A stretch of DNA of 41,365 nucleotides from an uncultured Alphaproteobacteria bacterium. Its GTDB lineage: Bacteria > Pseudomonadota > Alphaproteobacteria > RF32 > CAG-239. Shown one piece after another: positions 15,794 through 23,450 of the stretch. How positions within the stretch are numbered: the first letter of the stretch is position 1; each line of letters begins with the position of its first letter. The notes below the pieces were generated by a model. It was not told the DNA's origin, searched no databases, and saw only the letters and a list, made by a program, of their open reading frames with translations. Where the stretch lies: assembly GCA_944392235.1 (NCBI GenBank), contig CALXVZ010000009.1, positions 1 to 41,365 of the forward strand. The letters are read 5' to 3'. The translations under genes and the position numbers were made by a program.

Positions 15794-16675
15794 ATGAATG
15801 ATGATAATTTAGATAGTTTTATTTCTAATAATATAAATAATAACGAGAATCGAGAAAGTTTACAAACACCTTCTTCTTTAGCTCCTCGACCAAAACTGAA
15901 AAAAATAAAGAGACCTAAAATTAAGGTGGCGTCTGATTTTCCTCCTTCTCCTAATAAAATTATGCCTCAGACAAGTCCTGAAGCAAATGTTCAAGAGGAA
16001 AGGTTTTTAGCAGCGTCGCCTTCTTCTTATTCTGATAATACTATCGCAGAAAATAATTCTACATCTTCTGCTTCAACTACTTCTAATAATGATGTTTTGG
16101 GTGATGAGTTTTCAGACAATATTGATAATCAGTTTTCTGAACAAGAAGAAGTTAGTCCTGCTACATCTCAGAATAATTTAATTCAGAAAAAAGATACGCA
16201 ATTTATTGATACTCCTGAAAATAATAATGATGTTTCTTTTAACTTTGATGAAGACAATGAGGAGTTTCAATTAGAAGATGATTTTGAGGATGAAATTCTT
16301 CTTGAAGAGAATAGAATATTTAATAGAAAAGTTCTTTATGTTGTTGGATTTGTTTGTTTTTTAATTGGTGTATTTATTGGAAATATTTTATTCTCTTCTA
16401 AAACCGTTGAAAATCATGGACTTGAAGGAATTGTTGTAAATGCAGATGTTCCTGCTGGTCGCCCTCGTTGTGGCTTAACTGATAAATCTCAGGCTTGTGT
16501 GTTCTATTTAATGAACTGGGAAAAGCAAGAACTTAATGGTAGAGATTTTTATAAGCTTGCCGCATACTTTACTGGACGTGAAGAATATATGATTGAAACA
16601 GAAAATTTACGTTACGCTACTGTAAAAATTAAGCCAGGACACTTTGCTCAATTGAATATTCCTGCTTTAAAATAA
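15794..16675 (+). CDS. Bitopic membrane protein of the secretion-like cluster
   Basis: 293 residues. A cytoplasmic N-terminal half begins Asn/Ser/Asp-rich, carries a basic Pro/Lys patch (RPKLKKIKRPKIK) and becomes strongly acidic. One membrane helix lies at about 179-200 (VLYVVGFVCFLIGVFIGNI), and a periplasmic domain of about 90 residues follows. The periplasmic part has two Cys (RCGL, QACVF) that could form a disulphide, and beta-like sequence to the end. The topology (N inside, C periplasmic) is that of VirB8- or PilP-like connectors, but no family motif is seen. ATG 15794 follows AGAGG by 8 nt. Last gene of unit 2, 11 nt after the secretin-like gene, so a partner of it is a reasonable guess. 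Confidence 0.7.
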   Translation: MNDDNLDSFISNNINNNENRESLQTPSSLAPRPKLKKIKRPKIKVASDFPPSPNKIMPQTSPEANVQEERFLAASPSSYSDNTIAENNSTSSASTTSNNDVLGDEFSDNIDNQFSEQEEVSPATSQNNLIQKKDTQFIDTPENNNDVSFNFDEDNEEFQLEDDFEDEILLEENRIFNRKVLYVVGFVCFLIGVFIGNILFSSKTVENHGLEGIVVNADVPAGRPRCGLTDKSQACVFYLMNWEKQELNGRDFYKLAAYFTGREEYMIETENLRYATVKIKPGHFAQLNIPALK

Positions 16676-16690
16676 CTTTTTCATTATAAA

Positions 16691-16720
16691 AAATCCCCTT
16701 TATAAAAGGGGATTTTTTTT
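16691..16720. terminator. Bidirectional terminator between convergent units
   Basis: A perfect 11-bp stem (AAATCCCCTTT at 16691-16701, AAAGGGGATTT at 16705-16715) with a 3-nt loop, a T run on the + side and the matching A run on the other side. It ends the secretion-like unit from the left and the nagZ/TatA-like unit from the right. Confidence 0.88.
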
Positions 16721-16949
16721 ATTCTACTTTATCCTCATTCTCTTCTTTTTTTTCTACCTTATTTTGAGTTTTCTTATTTTGGATTTTTTCTTGATGAGCT
16801 ATTTGTGCTTTCTCCTTAATTTCTTTTGAAGCCTTCTTTCCTACTTCAACAATATGAGGAACTTCTTCTTTCATTTTTTCGATTATATGAGGTAATTTTT
16901 CCGCATTATAAATTGCTATGACAATAATTATAACTAATATCCAAATCAT
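16719..16949 (-). CDS. TatA/TatB-like small membrane protein
   Basis: 76 residues: a short N-terminal membrane helix (MIWILVIIIVIAIY), a hinge with AEKLPHIIEKM resembling the KLPEL segment of TatA, an amphipathic Lys/Glu helix and a charged tail. This is the architecture of twin-arginine translocase subunits TatA/TatB. In many alphaproteobacteria tat genes follow nagZ (usually with scpA and scpB between), and here the gene follows nagZ directly, with stop and start overlapping in TAATG. The usual N-terminal Gly/Phe features of TatA are weak, so the call rests partly on context. No tatC is in the window. Confidence 0.6.
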   Translation of the reverse strand: MIWILVIIIVIAIYNAEKLPHIIEKMKEEVPHIVEVGKKASKEIKEKAQIAHQEKIQNKKTQNKVEKKEENEDKVE

Positions 16950-18013
16950 TAATTTTCTCCTTTCTTGAGCATACGATGTAACACTTCTGTGGCATCATAT
17001 ATATAGTGTTGATTTAATTGTTTTTTAAAAACCTCTTCATATTTTTTTCTGATTAATTTTATATTGTTAATCTGCTGTTTATTATTAAAGACTTTTTCTA
17101 TTTTAGCAAATCTTATTCTTGATTTTTCAGTTAAGAATCTTTTGCTTTGGCATACATTCCATATGTCCTCATATCTTCCTGAGCAACAACACACAGCATC
17201 TATTCCTGCATCAAGGCTTCTCTCGACTTTTTCAGAGATGCTTCCTTGTATAGCATGCATATCAATTGCATCACTAAGTAAAAAGCCATCGAATCCTATA
17301 TAATTACGGATAATGTTTGTGATTATTTCCTTGGACTGCGTTGCTACATTATTACTATCTATGCTCCTTAATAAAATATGAGATGTCATCGCTAGTGGAT
17401 ATTTGCTGAAATTTTTCATATAGCTAATTTTTTTCTCAATTTCTTTGAGCGATAAATCACTCACAGGAATCGATAAATGAGGATCTTCCAGTGATGAAAA
17501 ATGACTAGGAATATGTTTTATACATGGACATATTCCCATTTTTATATATGTTTCTGCAATTAATTTACCATATTCTTCTATTATTTTTACATCACCACTA
17601 AAACATCTACTTTTTAATACTTTATTTTGAGGGCGGGTCTTTCTATCTATCACTGGAGCATAATTAACATTTATACCAATCTTTTTCAGTTCATTCCCTA
17701 TTAAATTTGCGTGATATATGCAATATTTTTTATCAACTTTTGCTAATGACGCTTGTGAAGCTAATCTTTCGTTAGAAATACTATCTAATCTACTGACGCG
17801 CCCTCCTTCTTCATCTACGCATATTAAAATATTTTCTCGATTAATTACATTTTTTATTTCTTCTACTAACTTTTGGGCCTGCTCTTGTGTCTCTAAATTT
17901 CTTCCGAATAAACTAATCCCTAACGGATTATATTCTGAAAATAATCGTTTTTCATTATCTGTTAGTTTAGTTCCTTCACAGGATAATATGGCACTTAATA
18001 TTGGTCTTTCCAT
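16949..18013 (-). CDS. nagZ: Beta-N-acetylhexosaminidase
   Basis: 354-residue glycoside hydrolase family 3 enzyme that removes N-acetylglucosamine from anhydromuropeptides during cytoplasmic peptidoglycan recycling. Visible family motifs are VDEEGGRVSRL (about 66-76), NVNYAPVID, the KH-x-P-x-H loop with DPH (about 165-178), and the nucleophile region LLSDAIDMHAI, where the Asp after Ser should be catalytic. The loop that normally reads PGHG is PSHF here, keeping the histidine. No signal peptide, as expected. It lies between the SPOR-domain gene (4-nt gap) and the TatA-like gene, a typical alphaproteobacterial neighbourhood. The C-terminal 60 or so residues are helical and Lys-rich. Confidence 0.9.
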   Translation of the reverse strand: MERPILSAILSCEGTKLTDNEKRLFSEYNPLGISLFGRNLETQEQAQKLVEEIKNVINRENILICVDEEGGRVSRLDSISNERLASQASLAKVDKKYCIYHANLIGNELKKIGINVNYAPVIDRKTRPQNKVLKSRCFSGDVKIIEEYGKLIAETYIKMGICPCIKHIPSHFSSLEDPHLSIPVSDLSLKEIEKKISYMKNFSKYPLAMTSHILLRSIDSNNVATQSKEIITNIIRNYIGFDGFLLSDAIDMHAIQGSISEKVERSLDAGIDAVCCCSGRYEDIWNVCQSKRFLTEKSRIRFAKIEKVFNNKQQINNIKLIRKKYEEVFKKQLNQHYIYDATEVLHRMLKKGEN

Positions 18014-18017
18014 GATT

Positions 18018-18962
18018 CTAATTCTGTTTTATGATGCAACTAATCTGCTTTTTCTTCAATATTTCACTTAATTCAACCGCTCCGTTCCTATCCTTAAATG
18101 AACCCACTTTCAAACGATATAAAACACTTCCTTGTGAAGTCTTTATCTCTTCTATCTCGTATGGATATTTTTTCAAAAATTGATGTTTTGCGGACAAATT
18201 ATTCCAAAGTGACTGAACTGCTTTACGACTTGATGATGCTATTATCTGCGTATACCAAGTACCTTTTTCAAAATGCTTTTCTTGCACTGATGTTGCTATA
18301 TTATTTGTCTCTTTTACTTCCTTTGTTTCTGTAGCTTCCGCAACCTTATTAGCTTGAGAATTAATACTGTTTTGGAGCTTTACTTCTATATCTTTAATTT
18401 TTTCTGGAATAATAATCTTTTCTCTACTATTTGTTTTTATTCCCTCTAATTCATTTGAAGCTACTCTTATATTATTTTCTTCAAATCCATCTTCTTCTGT
18501 ATTTTCTTGATTTAGACTCGTATCGTTATCTATACTTTCGACTAAATTCTGCATTTCTTCTGATGGATTTATTGTATTCTTTATCTCTAATTTTGGCATA
18601 TCCGGTGTTGGACGAATCTTAACGTCTTCAATTACTTTTGGAGTATTATCTACGATATGATATATTTCTCGATCTTGATTATCAATTTCCATCCCTCCTG
18701 GGTCATTCGGTAATACTTTTGCAGCGACTATTGGTCTTCTTATTATAGGAATTTCTTTGGTCTTACTGATTGTTTCTGTTGGACCTAAAAATATCCAACC
18801 TACGACTCCTCCTACAACTATTCCTGCAAGCATTCCTATAAAACCATTTTTGGCATGTCTTATCTCTTCTTGCCTATCTTCGATGCTTTGAATATTTTGA
18901 TCTGCAACCCTTTGATGAAATTCATTATTTTCATTATTTGAACTTGTAAAGCCTTCCAACAT
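18018..18962 (-). CDS. SPOR-domain cell-division/envelope protein
   Basis: 314 residues: short cytoplasmic N-terminus, one membrane helix (about 41-60, MLAGIVVGGVVGWIFLG), a long low-complexity periplasmic linker and a C-terminal SPOR domain (about 234-314, from GTWYTQIIASSS to the end), which binds denuded glycan strands at septa. The segment after the helix (RRPIVAAKVLPNDPGGMEI, then NQD) is characteristic of the alphaproteobacterial SPOR proteins encoded beside nagZ. It leads the nagZ/TatA-like operon. AGAGGA lies before the ATG. A TATAAT reading on the minus strand (18995-19000) is a likely -10 box. Confidence 0.88.
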   Translation of the reverse strand: MLEGFTSSNNENNEFHQRVADQNIQSIEDRQEEIRHAKNGFIGMLAGIVVGGVVGWIFLGPTETISKTKEIPIIRRPIVAAKVLPNDPGGMEIDNQDREIYHIVDNTPKVIEDVKIRPTPDMPKLEIKNTINPSEEMQNLVESIDNDTSLNQENTEEDGFEENNIRVASNELEGIKTNSREKIIIPEKIKDIEVKLQNSINSQANKVAEATETKEVKETNNIATSVQEKHFEKGTWYTQIIASSSRKAVQSLWNNLSAKHQFLKKYPYEIEEIKTSQGSVLYRLKVGSFKDRNGAVELSEILKKKQISCIIKQN

Positions 18963-18994
18963 GTCTATTTCCTCTGTTTTTTACATTTACAGTT

Positions 18995-19000
18995 ATTATA
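18995..19000 (-). promoter_or_regulatory. Candidate -10 box for the SPOR-nagZ unit
   Basis: On the minus strand this reads TATAAT, 32 nt upstream of the SPOR gene start, inside the divergent gap with exonuclease III. No strong -35 box is seen at 16-18 nt. Confidence 0.45.
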
Positions 19001-19076
19001 GAGTGAATATATTTACAATCATTTAATACTCTCTCATTTAATATTTTTATTATTAATTCTGAGGGATTTTGATAAA

Positions 19077-19871
19077 ATGAAAATTGCCACTTATAATATT
19101 AATTCGATTAAAGCTCGGTGTGCTAACTTGTGCGAATGGCTCAAAACAGCACAGCCTGATATCGTTTTTTTGCAGGAAATTAAATGTGAAACAGAGAATT
19201 TTTTATATTTAGAATGCGAATCGCTTGGATATCATGTTGCTGTTTTAGGGCAAAAAGGATATAATGGTGTTGCTATTTTATCTAAATTTAATTTTGAGAT
19301 TACCTCTAAAAATCTTCCTAATTTCACTGAAAATACTGAGGCTAGATATATCGAAATCTTAGTTAAGCATCCTCAATTCGAATTTTATGCTGCTTCAATC
19401 TATGCCCCGAATGGATGTCATACCGATTCAAAAATTCAAAATATCAAACTTCAAAATAAACTACATTGGTTTGATTGTTTGTATCAGCATCTTCTTCCTT
19501 TATTGGCTTCTAATACGCCTATTCTTCTTGCCGGAGATTTTAATGTTATGATGAGTGAATTAGATGTTTTTGATGAAAATAGATTTAAAGGTAGCCCTTT
19601 ATATATTAAAGAGGTGCGAAATAAATTAAAAGCTCTATCTTTTATTGGTTTTCATGATGCTTTTAGAATTTTACATCCCTCTGAGGAAGGTTTTACATTC
19701 TGGGATTATTCTGCTAACTCTTTTGTAACTAATTCTGGTCTAAGAATAGATTATATTTGGCTTTCAGCTCTTCTTGCTGAAAAATTAAAAGAATGTTTTG
19801 TTGATAAATCTCTAAGATCGATGAACAAACCTTCTGATCATACAGCACTTGTAGCGGAATTGGATATGTAA
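19077..19871 (+). CDS. xthA: Exodeoxyribonuclease III
   Basis: 264-residue Mg-dependent AP endonuclease/3'-5' exonuclease of base-excision repair. It starts with MKIATYNINSIKAR, has the metal-binding Glu in FLQEIKCE, then YNGVAILSK, the AGDFNV active-site block, DYIWLS, and the C-terminal SDH (residues near 253) of the endonuclease/exonuclease/phosphatase family. Length is normal. The gene is divergent from the SPOR gene; GAGGG about 13 nt upstream is a rather distant ribosome site. The S41 protease follows after one base. Confidence 0.93.
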   Translation: MKIATYNINSIKARCANLCEWLKTAQPDIVFLQEIKCETENFLYLECESLGYHVAVLGQKGYNGVAILSKFNFEITSKNLPNFTENTEARYIEILVKHPQFEFYAASIYAPNGCHTDSKIQNIKLQNKLHWFDCLYQHLLPLLASNTPILLAGDFNVMMSELDVFDENRFKGSPLYIKEVRNKLKALSFIGFHDAFRILHPSEEGFTFWDYSANSFVTNSGLRIDYIWLSALLAEKLKECFVDKSLRSMNKPSDHTALVAELDM

Positions 19872-19872
19872 T

Positions 19873-20910
19873 ATGCTTAAACGATTATTTTTTATTATCT
19901 TTTATCTTTTTTTCTTTACTCACTCAGTTTCTGCTCATGAGTTTGTAAAAATCTCTGAATTATTTAATGTATTACATCATAATGCTTTTAATGTATCTGA
20001 TTTGAAGCTACTTTCTCTTAATAGTTTAAAATCTCTTTCACTTGTTGATAATTCTCTTAAACTTTATAACAGTGACACAAAGGCTTTCTTGTATGAAAAC
20101 CAACAACTCATTGCAGCTTTTAACTTACCAAAAGACCAAGAGAATCCTTCTCTTTGGGAGGCTTTTACTAAAGACGTTCTGGAGACATGTTTATCTCATT
20201 CTCCCAAAATAGCACAGAATAAGAAACTTGTTGAAGCTCAGATTTTTGATGCTATGGTAGAACATATTGATGAATTCTCTCATACAGATAGCTCTATTCC
20301 TTCTGCTCATGTTCTTGCTAGATTTGATGAAAATAGCCAAATAATTTATTTTAAACCTTCTCTTTTCTTTTCTGGAATTTCACATGATATCGAAAAATTC
20401 ATAAAACAGCATCCTAATAATTCAGGGATTATTCTTGATCTTAGAGGATGTAAAGGTGGAAATTTTAATGAAGCTCTTAAAACTGCTGATTTATTCCTTG
20501 ATGACGCAATTATTGCTTATAGTTCTGATAAAAAACAGCAAAAGAAGTTTTATACGGCAACTCCTGGTGATATCTTACAAGGTAAACCTATTGCTATTTT
20601 AACTGACTCCCTAACCGCTTCTGCTGCCGAACTTATTGCCGCTTCTCTTAGTGAACAAAGTCGTGCTGTCCTTGTTGGTACAAAAACATATGGTAAGAAT
20701 AGTATTCAAAATTTATATCAATTTGATAATCAAATTGTCTTTTTGACAAGTGGTTACTTTTATACTCCTTCCGGTAAATCACTCAATAAAACGGGTATTA
20801 TGCCGCAAATTTGTACAGGAATTGATAATAGCTGTATTTTGCCTGATAAATCTAATACCGATAAAGAGATTATTATTGCTACAAAATTGATAAAAAGAAA
20901 TTTTAGTTAA
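19873..20910 (+). CDS. S41-family (C-terminal-processing-type) serine protease, exported
   Basis: 345 residues with a signal peptide (cleavage near SVSA, residue 21). The catalytic core of S41 proteases is in the last 180 residues: GIILDLRGCKGGNF, then the nucleophile Ser in TASAAELIAAS, and the Lys in GTKTYGKN. The PDZ domain usual in CtpA-type enzymes is not evident; the N-terminal 150 residues are helical and unassigned. It is probably periplasmic and may act on envelope proteins. It is nearly fused to xthA (stop and start one base apart), so the two are co-transcribed without obvious functional link. It could alternatively be a peptidoglycan-related tail protease; substrate unknown. Confidence 0.82.
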   Translation: MLKRLFFIIFYLFFFTHSVSAHEFVKISELFNVLHHNAFNVSDLKLLSLNSLKSLSLVDNSLKLYNSDTKAFLYENQQLIAAFNLPKDQENPSLWEAFTKDVLETCLSHSPKIAQNKKLVEAQIFDAMVEHIDEFSHTDSSIPSAHVLARFDENSQIIYFKPSLFFSGISHDIEKFIKQHPNNSGIILDLRGCKGGNFNEALKTADLFLDDAIIAYSSDKKQQKKFYTATPGDILQGKPIAILTDSLTASAAELIAASLSEQSRAVLVGTKTYGKNSIQNLYQFDNQIVFLTSGYFYTPSGKSLNKTGIMPQICTGIDNSCILPDKSNTDKEIIIATKLIKRNFS

Positions 20911-20918
20911 TTTTCTTA

Positions 20919-20946
20919 TTGACATTAACAATTATAATTGTATATT
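20919..20946 (+). promoter_or_regulatory. rpmG promoter with central palindrome
   Basis: TTGACA (20919-20924) and TATATT (20941-20946) with a 16-nt spacer form a good promoter about 50 nt upstream of rpmG. The spacer holds a perfect 12-bp palindrome, CAATTATAATTG (20929-20940), which could be an operator, though AT-rich palindromes also arise by chance. Confidence 0.65.
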
Positions 20947-20994
20947 CCTTGTAAAGTTTTTTGTATTTAACCTTGTATTTGTAAGAGTGAAAAA

Positions 20995-21162
20995 ATGGCA
21001 AAAGCAGTAAAAATTAAAGTTAAAATGGAAAGTAGTGCCGGAACAGGTACTTTTTATCTTGCTGAAAAAAATCCAAGAACTCATCCAGAGAAATTGGTTA
21101 TGAAAAAGTATGATAAAAAATCTAAAAAACATGAAGAATTTGTAGAAAAGAAATTGAAGTAA
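20995..21162 (+). CDS. rpmG: Large ribosomal subunit protein bL33
   Basis: 55-residue ribosomal protein found by reading the sequence. MAKAVKIKVKMESSAGTGTF is followed by YLAEKNPRTHPEKL and KKYDKKSKKHEEFVEKKLK, the standard L33 layout. It is the cysteine-free form without the zinc ribbon, as in most proteobacteria. It sits alone between its own promoter (20919-20946) and a short GC hairpin with T tract (21182-21203). AAGAG stands about 7 nt before ATG 20995. Confidence 0.95.
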   Translation: MAKAVKIKVKMESSAGTGTFYLAEKNPRTHPEKLVMKKYDKKSKKHEEFVEKKLK

Positions 21163-21181
21163 TTTCTTCTTTATCTATTTG

Positions 21182-21203
21182 GCGCCTTTATGGCGCTTTT
21201 TTT
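21182..21203 (+). terminator. rpmG terminator
   Basis: GCGCC (21182-21186), a 5-nt loop and GGCGC (21192-21196), followed by seven T, 19 nt after the rpmG stop. The stem is short but G+C-only in an AT-rich background. Confidence 0.75.
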
Positions 21204-21208
21204 ATACC

Positions 21209-22111
21209 TTAATTTGGAAAAGCTTTCTTGTATTCCTTTTGGATTTTTTCTAAATTTACATCCGTATATCTTTGTGTCGAATTTAATGAAGAATGCCCTA
21301 ATAATTCTTGTATGGATCGCAAATCAACTCCTTGAGCTAATAAATGTGTCGCAAAGGTATGACGTAATGCATGGGGAGTTAAAAAATCTGGTAAATTTAA
21401 TTTTTCCCTTATTTTCTGTAATTTTCTCTGAACTATTCTTGGACTAAGCCTTTCTCCTTTTGCTCCTAAAAATAGAGCTTCTTCATCTTTTAATTTATAT
21501 GGGCAACTTTGTTTATATTCCTCTATATTTTCTAATACTATAGGTAATATGGGAACATATCTATCTTTATTCCCCTTACCCCTTATTTTTATAAAATCTG
21601 TATGATTTACGTCTTCTACATTTAATGATAATGCTTCAGATATTCGTAAGCCGCATCCATATAATATTGTTAATATTGCTCTATCTCTTTTTCCTATCCA
21701 TGGTTCTGTGCATTCTTTTGTTGCGACATCTATGATATCAAACATCGTATCTACATCCAGTGATCTGGGTAATACTTTTGGTAATTTTGGGGTGGATATC
21801 TGAAATATCGCGCTATTTTTAATGATATCGTTGTTATCTAACCATTTATAAAAGTTTTTTATAGATGATTCTTCACGAGCTATTGACGCTCTTTTTATAC
21901 CTTTTTGCGCTCTTTGACTAAAAAAATTTCTAAAACCTCTTATATCTATTTCTTCTAAATCCCTAATGCTTACCTTATCTTTTGAAATATAATCAATGAA
22001 CAGCATCACATCACTTAGGTAACTTTGTATTGTATATTGAGAATAATTTCTTTGTGTTTGTAACCATTCAATCCATTTCTGTAATAGTTTCTTTAGTTCT
22101 TTATTCGGCAT
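21209..22111 (-). CDS. xerC: Tyrosine recombinase XerC/XerD family
   Basis: 300-residue site-specific recombinase that resolves chromosome dimers at dif. The N-terminal SAM-like DNA-binding domain (about 5-90) is followed by the catalytic domain with all residues present: Arg in GCGLRISEAL, Lys in GKGNKDR, HALRHTFA (His-x-x-Arg), GHSS (His) and the Tyr in QRYTDV near the C-terminus. Length is normal. The GVDLRSIQELLGHSS signature fits XerC slightly better than XerD, but the two are hard to separate by eye. GGAG lies 6 nt before the ATG, directly after a 13-bp inverted repeat (22122-22171). It converges with rpmG. Confidence 0.85.
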   Translation of the reverse strand: MPNKELKKLLQKWIEWLQTQRNYSQYTIQSYLSDVMLFIDYISKDKVSIRDLEEIDIRGFRNFFSQRAQKGIKRASIAREESSIKNFYKWLDNNDIIKNSAIFQISTPKLPKVLPRSLDVDTMFDIIDVATKECTEPWIGKRDRAILTILYGCGLRISEALSLNVEDVNHTDFIKIRGKGNKDRYVPILPIVLENIEEYKQSCPYKLKDEEALFLGAKGERLSPRIVQRKLQKIREKLNLPDFLTPHALRHTFATHLLAQGVDLRSIQELLGHSSLNSTQRYTDVNLEKIQKEYKKAFPN

Positions 22112-22121
22112 TAACTTCTCC

Positions 22122-22171
22122 TAGAATCTTAACCCCTTAATTTTTTCTATCACCAAGAGGTTAAGATTCTA
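22122..22171 (-). repeat. 13-bp inverted repeat upstream of xerC
   Basis: TAGAATCTTAACC (22122-22134) and its exact complement GGTTAAGATTCTA (22159-22171) enclose 24 nt. The repeat fills most of the gap between the ferritin-like gene and xerC. In the minus transcript the hairpin ends immediately before the xerC ribosome site. No T tract follows, so it does not look like an intrinsic terminator. Confidence 0.7.
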
Positions 22172-22186
22172 TTATAATTTATGAGA

Positions 22187-22672
22187 CTAATAATACTTAA
22201 AATCTGTTATGAAATCTTCCATCTCTTGTTCATGCTCTATTTCTTCTTGCAAAATTTTACTTGAAATACGGAACGTTTCATAATCTGTTTCTTTACTCAT
22301 ATCGCATATTTGTTGATATCTGCCGATTGCACAACGCTCTCCTGTTAAATTTTGTGATACTAATATTTCTGTATTCCCATCTGTCGGTGCTTCGTATTTA
22401 CATTGGGCTGTTTCTTTCCACTCCGATGGATCTAATATTGGTGTTCCTCCTAACTGTATAATTCTCTCTGCCAATAGCTCTGCGTGTTTTAATTCTTCCT
22501 CTCCATGCTCTTGTAGCTCTTTAGATACTTCTCCTCTTGCTACTCCTTTAGCTACTTTTGCTCCTATCCAGTATTGATAATATGCTAGCCACTCTTCTGC
22601 AAATGCTATATTTAATATATTTAGCAATTCTTCTTTATTCGTTCTACATATTTTTTGAGATGTTTCACCCAT
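22187..22672 (-). CDS. Ferritin-like (Dps/bacterioferritin-type) protein
   Basis: 161-residue four-helix protein with a di-iron-type ligand pattern: Glu in AFAEEWLAYY, E-x-x-H in EEELKHAE, Glu in GERCAIGRY, and EEIEHEQE in the last helix. It is likely to bind and oxidise iron and may store it or detoxify peroxide. It contains Cys residues near CKYEAP and ICDM, as in Dps-like proteins of the ferritin-like superfamily. ATG 22672 is preferred to 22687 because GGAGG lies 8 nt upstream of it and overlaps the longer start. Monocistronic or ahead of xerC; divergent from rpe. Confidence 0.8.
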   Translation of the reverse strand: MGETSQKICRTNKEELLNILNIAFAEEWLAYYQYWIGAKVAKGVARGEVSKELQEHGEEELKHAELLAERIIQLGGTPILDPSEWKETAQCKYEAPTDGNTEILVSQNLTGERCAIGRYQQICDMSKETDYETFRISSKILQEEIEHEQEMEDFITDFKYY

Positions 22673-22805
22673 ATCTTTATCCTCCATAAAAATTGACGAC
22701 TTTTATTTATTCTTTATTTTCTATTTATCAATATCTCCAGCCTCTCTCTTTACCTCAATTTAAGTTTTATTCCCTATGCTTATTTATTATTCAAAGGAGT
22801 TATAT

Positions 22806-23450
22806 ATGGTAAAAATTGCACCTAGTCTTTTATCAGCAAATAGTGCCTCTTTCGGCAAAGAATTATCTGATCTAGAAACAGCAGGAGCTGATTTATTACA
22901 TTTTGATGTTATGGATGGGCATTTTGTTCCGAATTTAACGTTTGGCCCCAAAATTCTAAAAGAGCTGAAAAAAATATCTTCTCTTGATTTTGACGTTCAT
23001 CTTATGGTTACTAACCCAGATGCGTGTATTCCTTGGTTTGCTGAGGCTGGAGCTGATTTCATTTCTTTTCATATTGAAACCTCAACAGATCCCATTAAAA
23101 CTATTCAACTTATAAAAAATTATAAAATTAAAGTCGGTTTAACATTAAAACCTAATACCGATATTAAATCTATTACACCTTATTTTGATTTAATTGATTT
23201 AGTCCTTATTATGGGGGTGCAACCGGGATTTGGCGGACAAAAGTTTTTTCCTGATACCGTTGATAGAATACAGCTTGCTAAAAAACTTATTGGTTCACGC
23301 CCTATCCTGCTTGAGGTTGACGGGGGGATTAACTCGCAAAATGCTTCTGCTTGTATTAAAGCCGGAGCAGATATTCTGGTTGCTGGGACTTCTGTTTTTT
23401 CAGGAAACTCTTATGCAGAAAATATAAAAGCTTTAAGAGGAGATAAATAA
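22806..23450 (+). CDS. rpe: Ribulose-phosphate 3-epimerase
   Basis: 214-residue TIM-barrel enzyme interconverting ribulose 5-phosphate and xylulose 5-phosphate in the pentose phosphate pathway. Motifs: APSLLSA at the start, HFDVMDGHFVPNLTFGP (metal His and Asp), DVHLMV, IMGVQPGFGGQKF, the catalytic Asp in EVDGGIN, and AGTSVFS binding phosphate. ATG 22806 has AAGGAG upstream; the in-frame ATG 22776 would add a non-conserved peptide. The stop overlaps the next start (TAATG), so the response regulator is translationally coupled. Confidence 0.95.
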   Translation: MVKIAPSLLSANSASFGKELSDLETAGADLLHFDVMDGHFVPNLTFGPKILKELKKISSLDFDVHLMVTNPDACIPWFAEAGADFISFHIETSTDPIKTIQLIKNYKIKVGLTLKPNTDIKSITPYFDLIDLVLIMGVQPGFGGQKFFPDTVDRIQLAKKLIGSRPILLEVDGGINSQNASACIKAGADILVAGTSVFSGNSYAENIKALRGDK

